This document shows positions 58,385-64,000 of a stretch of DNA of 64,000 nucleotides, one piece after another. The position numbers were made by a program, and so were the translations under genes. How positions within the stretch are numbered: the stretch's first letter is position 1; each line of letters starts with the position of its first letter. Source of the DNA: Azospirillum brasilense (GTDB lineage: Bacteria > Pseudomonadota > Alphaproteobacteria > Azospirillales > Azospirillaceae). The notes under the pieces are model-generated. The model did not search any database, had not been told where the DNA came from, and saw only the letters and a list, made by a program, of their open reading frames with translations. The stretch is from contig NZ_CP032348.1 in the NCBI RefSeq assembly GCF_005222205.1, forward strand, positions 186,001-250,000, in the 5' to 3' direction.

Positions 58385-61138
58385 ATGAGCGACCGCATCC
58401 TGTTCCATCTCGACGACGAGCTCGTCGAAGCCCACCCCGGCGAGACGATCTGGCAGGTCGCCAACCGCCTGGGCACCGAGATCCCGCATCTCTGCTACGC
58501 CGACGAACCGGGCTACCGCGCGGACGGCAACTGCCGGGCCTGCATGGTCGAGATCGACGGCGAGCGCGCCATGTCGGCCTCCTGCGTGCGCCACCCGACG
58601 CCGGGCATGCGCGTCCGCTCGGCCAGCGAGAACGCCAAGTTCGCCCGCAAGATGGTCATCGAGATGCTGGTCGCCGACCAGCCGAAGCGGGAGGAGGCCC
58701 ACGACCCCGACAGCAAGTTCTGGCGCTGGGCCGACCGACTGGAGGTCTCGGACAGCCGCTTCCCCAGCCGGGAATGCGCGCCGAAGCCCGACTTCAGCCA
58801 CCCGGCCATGGCGGTGCAGCTCGACGCCTGCATCCAGTGCAACCTGTGCGTCCGCGCCTGCCGCGAGGTCCAGGTCAACGACGTCATCGGCATGGCGCTG
58901 CGCGGCCACAAGGAGACGATCGTCTTCGACTTCGCCGACCCGATGGGCGACAGCACCTGCGTCGCCTGCGGCGAATGCGTCCAGGCCTGCCCGACCGGCG
59001 CGCTGATGCCGAAGACCCAGGTGGACCTGAACAGCGGCGTCTTCGCCGCCGCCCCGGACCGCCAGGTCGACAGCGTCTGCCCCTATTGCGGCGTCGGTTG
59101 CCAGCTCACCTACAACATCAAGGACGAGAAGCTGCTGTCGGTGACGGGCCGCGACGGTCCCGCCAACAAGAACCGGTTGTGCGTGAAGGGCCGCTTCGGC
59201 TTCGATTACATCCACCACCCGCACCGCCTGACCAAGCCGCTGATCCGCAAGGAGGGCGTGTCCAAGCACGACGTGGACATCGACCCGCTCAACCCGCTGA
59301 CCCATTTCCGCGAGGCGAGCTGGGAGGAGGCTCTGGAGGTCGCCACCGCCGGCCTGCGCAAGATCCGCGACGAGCGGGGCGGCTCGGCGCTCGCCGGCTT
59401 CGGTTCGGCCAAGGGCTCCAACGAGGAGGCCTACCTGTTCCAGAAGCTGGTGCGAGTCGGCTTCGGCACCAACAACGTCGACCATTGCACCCGCCTGTGC
59501 CATGCCTCCTCGGTGGCGGCGCTGATCGAGGGCATCGGGTCGGGCGCGGTGACGGCTCCCTTCATGGCGGCCAAGGACGCCGAGGTGATCGTCGTCATCG
59601 GCTCCAACCCGACGGAGAACCACCCGGTCGCCGCGACCTTCTTCAAGAACGCGGCCAAGCGCGGCGCCAAGCTGGTCATCATGGACCCGCGCGGTCAGGT
59701 GCTGAAGCGCCACGCCAGCCACATGCTCCAGTTCAAGCCCGGCCGCGACGTGCCGATGCTGAACGCCATGCTGAACGTCATCATCAGCGAGGGGCTGTAC
59801 GACGCGCAGTATGTGGCCGAGCACACCCAGGACTTCGAGGAGCTGCGCGCCCACATCGCCAGCTACACCCCGGAGGCCATGGAGCCGGTCTGCGGCATCC
59901 CGGCTGAGCAGCTCCGCGAGGTCGCGCGCCTCTACGCCACCTCCAAGGGCTCGATCATCTTCTGGGGCATGGGCGTGTCGCAGCACACCCACGGCACCGA
60001 CAACGTGCGCTGCCTGATCGCCCTGTCGCTGGTCACCGGCCAGATCGGGCGCCCCGGCACCGGCCTGCACCCGCTGCGCGGCCAGAACAACGTCCAGGGC
60101 GCCTCCGACGCCGGCCTGATCCCGATGATGTTCCCGGACTACCGCCCGGTGGACGATCCCGAGGTGCACGCCTTCTACGAGGATTTCTGGGACACCAAGC
60201 TGGACTCCAAGCGCGGCCTGACCGTCGTGGAGATCATGGACGCGATCCATGCCGGCTCGCTGAACGGCATGTACGTGATGGGCGAGAACCCGGCCATGTC
60301 CGACCCGGACGTGGAGCACGCCCGCGACGCGCTCGCCAAGCTCGACCATCTGGTGGTGCAGGACCTGTTCCTGACCGAGACGGCCAAATACGCCGACGTG
60401 GTTCTGCCCGCCTCGGCCTGGCCGGAGAAGACCGGCACGGTGACCAACACCAACCGCCAGGTCCAGCTCGGCCGCCAAGCCCTGCCGCCGCCGGGCGAGG
60501 CCCGGCAGGATCTGTGGATCGTCAACGCCATGGCCCGCGGCCTGGGTCTGGACTGGAACTACGAGCATCCGCGTGACGTGTTCCGGGAGATGAAGGGGGC
60601 GATGCCGTCGCTCGACAACATCACCTGGGAGCGGCTGGAGCGCGAGCGCTCGGTCACCTACCCCAGCCTGTCCGCGGACGATCCGGGCCAGGAGATCGTG
60701 TTCGGCGACGGCTTCCCCACGGCGTCGGGCCGCGGGCGTCTGGTCCCCGCCGACGTGATCCCGCCGGCCGAGGAGCCGGACGCCGAGTTCCCGATGGTCC
60801 TGACCACCGGGCGCCAGCTCGAGCATTGGCACACCGGGTCGATGACCCGGCGCGCCCAGGTTCTCGACGATCTGGAGCCGGAGGCGGTGGCCTACATGAG
60901 CCCGGCGGACCTGCGGCGGATGGGCGCCAAGGGCGGCGACCGCATGAAGGTCACCACCCGGCGCGGCACCATCGAGCTGAAGGCGCGGTCGGACTACAAC
61001 GTCCCGTCCGGGCTGGTGTTCGTGCCCTTCTGCTACGCCGAGGCGGCGGCCAACGTGCTGACCAACCCGAAGCTGGACCCCTTCGGGAAGATTCCCGAGT
61101 TCAAGTTCGCTGCGGCCCGCATCGAGCCGGCGGCATAG
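58385..61138 (+). CDS. fdhA: formate dehydrogenase alpha subunit, molybdopterin, 917 aa
   Basis: Order: NuoG-like [2Fe-2S] domain (HLCYADEPG...NCRACMVEI), two [4Fe-4S] sites (CIQCNLCVRAC; CVACGECVQACPTGAL), the catalytic-domain cluster (CPYCGVGCQLTYN ... RLCVKGRFGFDYIHH), and the active-site Cys in HCTRLCHASSVAALI (Cys372, followed by His373). It oxidises formate to CO2 at a bis-MGD Mo or W centre, cytoplasmic because no Tat signal is present. Length and layout match Fdh1A-type enzymes. The ATG stands 1 bp after the beta-subunit stop. Confidence 0.95.
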   Translation: MSDRILFHLDDELVEAHPGETIWQVANRLGTEIPHLCYADEPGYRADGNCRACMVEIDGERAMSASCVRHPTPGMRVRSASENAKFARKMVIEMLVADQPKREEAHDPDSKFWRWADRLEVSDSRFPSRECAPKPDFSHPAMAVQLDACIQCNLCVRACREVQVNDVIGMALRGHKETIVFDFADPMGDSTCVACGECVQACPTGALMPKTQVDLNSGVFAAAPDRQVDSVCPYCGVGCQLTYNIKDEKLLSVTGRDGPANKNRLCVKGRFGFDYIHHPHRLTKPLIRKEGVSKHDVDIDPLNPLTHFREASWEEALEVATAGLRKIRDERGGSALAGFGSAKGSNEEAYLFQKLVRVGFGTNNVDHCTRLCHASSVAALIEGIGSGAVTAPFMAAKDAEVIVVIGSNPTENHPVAATFFKNAAKRGAKLVIMDPRGQVLKRHASHMLQFKPGRDVPMLNAMLNVIISEGLYDAQYVAEHTQDFEELRAHIASYTPEAMEPVCGIPAEQLREVARLYATSKGSIIFWGMGVSQHTHGTDNVRCLIALSLVTGQIGRPGTGLHPLRGQNNVQGASDAGLIPMMFPDYRPVDDPEVHAFYEDFWDTKLDSKRGLTVVEIMDAIHAGSLNGMYVMGENPAMSDPDVEHARDALAKLDHLVVQDLFLTETAKYADVVLPASAWPEKTGTVTNTNRQVQLGRQALPPPGEARQDLWIVNAMARGLGLDWNYEHPRDVFREMKGAMPSLDNITWERLERERSVTYPSLSADDPGQEIVFGDGFPTASGRGRLVPADVIPPAEEPDAEFPMVLTTGRQLEHWHTGSMTRRAQVLDDLEPEAVAYMSPADLRRMGAKGGDRMKVTTRRGTIELKARSDYNVPSGLVFVPFCYAEAAANVLTNPKLDPFGKIPEFKFAAARIEPAA

Positions 61139-61144
61139 CCAACC

Positions 61145-61184
61145 GGCGGCCCCCGCCCCCGCAAGGGGATGCCCGGGGGCCGCC
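61145..61184. terminator. 11-bp hairpin between fdhA and iclR
   Basis: GGCGGCCCCCG (61145-61155) and CGGGGGCCGCC (61174-61184) enclose a second small stem (CCCC-GCAA-GGGG). No T-run follows, so partial separation of fdhA and iclR expression is likely rather than full termination. Confidence 0.5.
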
Positions 61185-61247
61185 ACACCCGAGGACGACA
61201 ACGGCGCGGATCCAACAGCGCCGGACGATTTCGAGAGGGATGGAGCG

Positions 61248-62093
61248 ATGAAGACGCAAGCGCTGATGATGGCACCCCCCGCCCCGCGGGCCGAAGGCCG
61301 CGCGGAGACGGTGGACCGTGCGGCGAAGGGCAATCTCGTTCAGTCGCTGTCGCGGGCGCTGAGTATCATGACCATCCTCGGCCAGTCGGACAGCCCGATG
61401 AGCCTGACCGCGGTGGCCGAGGCGGCGCACCTCTCGCCGTCCACGGCGCACCGTCTGCTGACCACGCTGCAGGAGGAGCGTTACGTGCGCTTCGACCAGG
61501 GCAAGCGCGGCTGGGCGGTCGGGGTGCAGGCCTACATGACCGGCACCGGCTTCCTGAAGACGCGCAGCCTGCTCGACGTCGCCCGTCCGCGCATGCGCCG
61601 GCTGATGGAGGAGACCAGCGAGGTCGTCAATTTGGCGATCGAGGAGAACGGCGAGGCGATCTATCTGCACCGCGTCGGCGGTCCGCGCGTCGCCCAGGCG
61701 GCGCTGCCCGTCACCGACCGCACGCTGCTGCACTGTTCCGCCGTGGGCAAGGCGCTGCTCGCCGGCATGCCCGACACGCGGGTGCAGAGCATCGTGACCC
61801 AGCGCGGCATGCGCCAGTTCACCCGGACCACCGTGTCGTCGATCCCGGCGCTGCACCGGGAGCTGACCCTGACGCGCGACCGCGGCTACGCCGTGGACCA
61901 GGAGGAGCGGGTCAGCGGCCTGCACTGCGTCGCCGCGGCGATCTACGACGAGCAGGCCCGCGTCATCGGTGCCCTGTCGCTGTCGAGCACCAACCGGCGC
62001 CTGGACGACGCCCGCGTCGTGGCCTTCGGCGAGATGGTCAAGCGCACCGCCGCGGCGGTGACCGCCGAGATCGGCGGGCGCTTTCCCACCTGA
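61248..62093 (+). CDS. IclR-family regulator, 281 aa
   Basis: Winged HTH at about residues 28-92 (LVQSLSRALSIMTILGQSDSPMSLTAVAEAAHLSPSTAHRLLTTLQEERYVRFDQ) followed by the GAF-like IclR effector domain (AIEENGEAIYLHRVGGP ... LHCSAVGKALLAGM ... GYAVDQEERVSGLHCVAAAIYDEQARVIGALSLS). Placed directly after the formate dehydrogenase genes on the same strand, it may control formate or oxalate genes or the small-RNA-like transcript downstream. GAGGG before ATG 61248. Confidence 0.9.
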   Translation: MKTQALMMAPPAPRAEGRAETVDRAAKGNLVQSLSRALSIMTILGQSDSPMSLTAVAEAAHLSPSTAHRLLTTLQEERYVRFDQGKRGWAVGVQAYMTGTGFLKTRSLLDVARPRMRRLMEETSEVVNLAIEENGEAIYLHRVGGPRVAQAALPVTDRTLLHCSAVGKALLAGMPDTRVQSIVTQRGMRQFTRTTVSSIPALHRELTLTRDRGYAVDQEERVSGLHCVAAAIYDEQARVIGALSLSSTNRRLDDARVVAFGEMVKRTAAAVTAEIGGRFPT

Positions 62094-62251
62094 TCCCTGG
62101 GCCTGATCCCTGGCCCAACCCCTACGGAATTCGTATTCGCGCCGGCCGGGAGGCGCGATCCGCCCCGATCCGCAAATCCTTCGGATTGGGTCGAGGCGGC
62201 TGTTACCCCGGTTTTCCTTCCTGTCACGTAGTGCTGCCCTGAAGAAACTGA

Positions 62252-62280
62252 CCGCGCCCGCAACGGCGCGGTTTTTTTTT
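62252..62280 (+). terminator. intrinsic terminator after iclR
   Basis: CCGCGCC (62252-62258) and GGCGCGG (62265-62271) pair around CGCAAC, followed by nine T (62272-62280). It closes the iclR transcript. Confidence 0.92.
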
Positions 62281-62289
62281 CGCCAAATA

Positions 62290-62460
62290 CTTTGTTTCCG
62301 TAATGTGGAAACGCGCGATTTCTTGTTGCGTGCCGGAGAAGACTCGGGCATCATTCTTCTTACACAGGGTTCATCACCCTTTGTATCGGGCGGGTTGTTG
62401 CTCCGCATTTTATGCGAGCCTCTCGGATACTGGCCGTGCTGGAAACAGCACGGCCTTTTT
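62290..62460 (+). ncRNA. candidate small RNA between iclR and soxR
   Basis: After the iclR terminator the stretch holds no gene but has three ordered hairpins: ACACAGGGT/ACCCTTTGT (62362-62384, one mismatch), CGCAT/ATGCG (62404-62416), and a terminator GGCCGTGCTG-GAAA-CAGCACGGCC with T5 (62432-62460). A dyad GTTTCC-N7-GGAAAC (62294-62312) lies at the front, where a promoter or operator would be. A transcript of about 110-150 nt is predicted; no known family was recognised and no promoter stands out. Confidence 0.35.
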
Positions 62461-62520
62461 GTTACCGGGAGGCGCCGGAGGGGAGGGGCGATGCTGCGGT
62501 GCGGCAAAACAGCGCGGATG

Positions 62521-62982
62521 TCACCGCGGATCGAGCAGGCGCGGGCCGGGACCGTTCTCCGAAAGCTCGTCCCAGGGGTTGCGCAGCGGGCATTCGCCGA
62601 GCGACAGGCAGCCGCAGCCGATGCAGTCCTCCAGCCCGTCGCGCAGTTTGGTGAGCACGGCGATGCGCTCGTCCAGGTCCGCTTTCCAGGCCGCGGACAA
62701 GCGTTTCCAGTCCTCTGCGGTGGGCGTGCGGCCGTCCGGCAGGGTCTTCAGCGCCTGCGCGATGGTGGCCAGCGGGACGCCCAGACGCTGGGCGACCTTG
62801 ATGACGGCGATGCGCCGGAGCACGTCGCGGGGGAAGCGGCGCTGGTTGCCGCTGCTCCGCCAGCTCGCGATCAGCCCCTTTGATTCGTAGAAGTGGATGG
62901 TGGACACTGCCACACCGGAGCGTTCCGCGACCTCGCCCACGGACAGGTCCTTGTCGATGTCGGCGGGATCGAGAATCGCCAT
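62521..62982 (-). CDS. soxR: SoxR redox-sensing MerR-family regulator, 153 aa
   Basis: MerR HTH (VGEVAERSGVAVSTIHFYESKGLIASWRSSGNQRRFPRDVLRRIAVIKVAQRLGVPLATIAQAL) and the C-terminal [2Fe-2S] motif CIGCGC...GEC (C-x2-C-x-C-x5-C), unique to SoxR. Oxidation of the cluster by redox-cycling compounds activates it. A perfect dyad upstream (63015-63036) fits its operator. Length (153) equals the family. Confidence 0.95.
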   Translation of the reverse strand: MAILDPADIDKDLSVGEVAERSGVAVSTIHFYESKGLIASWRSSGNQRRFPRDVLRRIAVIKVAQRLGVPLATIAQALKTLPDGRTPTAEDWKRLSAAWKADLDERIAVLTKLRDGLEDCIGCGCLSLGECPLRNPWDELSENGPGPRLLDPR

Positions 62983-63014
62983 CGCCGGGCCTCCCCTGGG
63001 GTTCGGAACCTCCT

Positions 63015-63036
63015 GACCTCAAGTGAAGTTGAGGTC
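63015..63036. promoter_or_regulatory. SoxR-type operator dyad
   Basis: GACCTCAA-GTGAAG-TTGAGGTC (63015-63036) is a perfect 8-bp dyad upstream of soxR and of the divergent winged-helix gene. Known SoxR boxes have the form CCTCAAnnnnnnTTGAGG, which is matched. Confidence 0.8.
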
Positions 63037-63079
63037 ATATCGAGAGAGAGTCAACAGCGCGCCGCATCGAGGGTAGCCG

Positions 63080-63340
63080 ATGATTTCACCAACCTCCGTC
63101 GACTGGACTTCGCTCAACACCCTGCGCGCCACGCCGGGGCCGGAGGTGACGGCTCTGCCGGCCTCGTTCCTGACGATCACCAAGGCCGCGAACCTGAAGC
63201 CGGCCATCGTCCGCCCGGTGCTGGACGGGCTGTTGCGCCAAGGCTTCGTGCGCGAGTACGAGACCCAGTACGGCAAGGCCTACGCCCGTACGCCGGAGGG
63301 CAACCAGCGCATCCGCGAAGTGAAGGAGTGGCTGCGGTAA
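63080..63340 (+). CDS. winged-helix-like protein divergent from soxR, 86 aa
   Basis: The protein (EVTALPASFLTITKAANLKPAIVRPVLDGLLRQGFVREYETQYGKAYARTPEGNQRIREVKEWL) fits a small winged helix. It is read away from soxR across the SoxR dyad, so SoxR may regulate it. ATG 63080 has no strong ribosome site. Function unknown. Confidence 0.55.
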   Translation: MISPTSVDWTSLNTLRATPGPEVTALPASFLTITKAANLKPAIVRPVLDGLLRQGFVREYETQYGKAYARTPEGNQRIREVKEWLR

Positions 63341-63348
63341 GATTCGAG

Positions 63349-63533
63349 ATTCTTGTTGGACAACAGCTTCTTCACGGATTTCACGAATTCAAGCACGGAT
63401 TTCACGGATTTTTCTTTGGCTTGCCCAGTGGTTGCGGACCGAGAAGGCATGCAATGCGCACGAATAAGATGATCCGGGAAATCCGTGTCTGAATCCGCGC
63501 AATCCGTGAAGCCCCTGTTGTCCGACAAGAAAC
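63349..63533. repeat. imperfect inverted-repeat element (about 60-bp arms)
   Basis: The left arm (63349-63410; TTCTTGTTGGACAACAGC, then repeats of CACGGATTTCACGG) and the right arm (63475-63533; mirrored TCCGACAAGAAAC and AATCCGTG motifs) form a long imperfect palindrome around about 65 bp. Repeats of CACGGATTTCACGG are widespread intergenic elements in proteobacteria. No coding frame is credible here. It resembles a MITE or a REP-type mobile repeat. Confidence 0.6.
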
Positions 63534-63548
63534 CTGCCCCCGCACAAC

Positions 63549-63578
63549 AAAAAAACGGCGCCCCTTTCGGAGCGCCGT
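63549..63578 (-). terminator. intrinsic terminator of frc (minus strand)
   Basis: On the minus strand ACGGCGCTCC-GAAA-GGGGCGCCGT (63555-63578) is followed by a run of T (63549-63555). It lies just after the formyl-CoA transferase stop at 63615. Confidence 0.9.
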
Positions 63579-63614
63579 CTTCGCGAGGTGTGCCGTCAGA
63601 CTGTCGGGACGCGA

Positions 63615-64000
63615 TCAGACAACCTTGTTGGCGTGCAACTCGGCGATCTGCTCCTGGGTGTAGCCGAGGCTGGCCAGAACCTCGTCGGAGTGCTCGCCGA
63701 GCAGCGGCGATCCGGTCACTTCGACGGTCATGTCGGAGAACTTGATCGGGCTGCCGACGGTCAGGTACTTGCCGCGGGCCTTGTGATCGACCTCGACGAT
63801 CGTGCCGCTCTTGCGGAGCGACGGGCAATCGGCGATCTCCTTCATGGTCAGCACCGGCGCGCACGGGATGTCGAACTTGCGCAGGATGTCGACCGCCTCG
63901 TACTTCGTCTTGTCGGCCAGCCAGCCTTCGATGAAGGCGAAGATGTCGAAGATCTTGTCCTGACGCGCCTGAGCGGTGTTGTAGGCCGGATCGTCGATCC
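63615..64000 (-). CDS. frc: formyl-CoA:oxalate CoA-transferase, C-terminal part (runs off window)
   Basis: The last about 127 residues are visible: DDPAYNTAQARQDKIFDIFAFIEGWLADKTKYEAVDILRKFDIPCAPVLTMKEIADCPSLRKSGTIVEVDHKARGKYLTVGSPIKF ... PLLGEHSDEVLASLGYTQEQIAEL. This matches the C-terminus of formyl-CoA transferase, which moves CoA from formyl-CoA to oxalate, freeing formate. It is the partner of oxc and supplies its substrate. It is on the opposite strand, so it is a separate transcription unit. The 5' part lies beyond 64000. Confidence 0.92.
   Translation of the reverse strand, partial: IDDPAYNTAQARQDKIFDIFAFIEGWLADKTKYEAVDILRKFDIPCAPVLTMKEIADCPSLRKSGTIVEVDHKARGKYLTVGSPIKFSDMTVEVTGSPLLGEHSDEVLASLGYTQEQIAELHANKVV

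Noticed and set aside
58331..61333. 1000-codon open frame on the minus strand
   Set aside because: Antisense to fdhA, whose iron-sulfur and active-site motifs are intact; no motif in the antisense translation.

Overview
The window is high-GC alphaproteobacterial DNA, most like Azospirillum or a relative. This rests on base composition, the gene families, a W/Mo formate dehydrogenase of the two-gene fused type, and an oxalate-degradation cluster. No 16S gene or other definitive marker is present. About three quarters of it (about 1-48.7 kb) is a lambda-type siphophage prophage integrated at a tRNA-Arg(CCG) gene (48717-48793). The rest (48.8-64 kb) is chromosome.

Prophage layout. A leftward (minus) late operon runs from about 28.3 kb down to about 1.0 kb. 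Its order is a phage NusG paralogue, a small membrane protein, small and large terminase, gpW-like connector, portal, ClpP-like head protease, decoration protein, gpE-type capsid, head-tail joining, tail completion and terminator proteins, tail tube, tail assembly chaperones G and GT (with an in-phase GGGAAAC -1 frameshift heptamer), a 1682-residue tape measure, baseplate and tail-fibre genes, a holin-like gene, GH24 lysozyme, a lipoprotein and a few small genes. Several strong intrinsic terminators lie inside this operon, which fits a processive antitermination mechanism; the NusG paralogue is the obvious candidate factor. Plus-strand extra genes ('morons') interrupt it at 15.7 and 20.1 kb.

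Between the late operon and the early genes, 28.4-29.5 kb holds a control region: a dense array of CGGAACG/CGTTCCG motifs, two 15-bp dyads (ACGCACTnAGTGCGT) around a rightward promoter, a 24-residue hydrophobic peptide gene and an HTH regulator. Next is an AT-rich two-gene Septu-like defence cassette (PtuA ATPase and PtuB HNH nuclease, 29.9-31.8 kb) bordered by an IS630 transposase remnant. The leftward replication genes follow: a primase-polymerase/helicase with a reading-frame break, a family A DNA polymerase and an HD nucleotidase. An AT-rich membrane/coiled-coil moron sits between primase and polymerase. A second, CI/Cro-like switch lies at 38.7-39.7 kb. Rightward from it run a RuvC-like resolvase, a DUF2800 nuclease, a DUF2815 ssDNA-binding protein, a GapR/DUF2312 protein, a SNF2-type helicase, an orphan DNA methyltransferase, an excisionase-like protein and a tyrosine integrase that ends about 30 bp from the tRNA gene. 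The other attachment site was not found and probably lies left of position 1.

Chromosome layout. Leftward from 50.9 to 48.9 kb are an ABC-transporter ATPase and a lipoprotein alpha/beta hydrolase. Rightward are a zf-CHCC protein and a PAS-GGDEF-EAL protein. Then comes an oxalate/formate module: GntR regulator, oxalyl-CoA decarboxylase, fused NuoEF-like formate dehydrogenase beta subunit, molybdopterin formate dehydrogenase alpha subunit and IclR regulator. The end of formyl-CoA transferase (minus) is at the right edge. Together these activate oxalate as oxalyl-CoA, decarboxylate it to formyl-CoA, recycle CoA with release of formate, and oxidise formate to CO2 with production of NADH. A SoxR gene with its dyad operator, a divergent winged-helix gene, a possible small RNA and a palindromic repeat element lie between iclR and frc.
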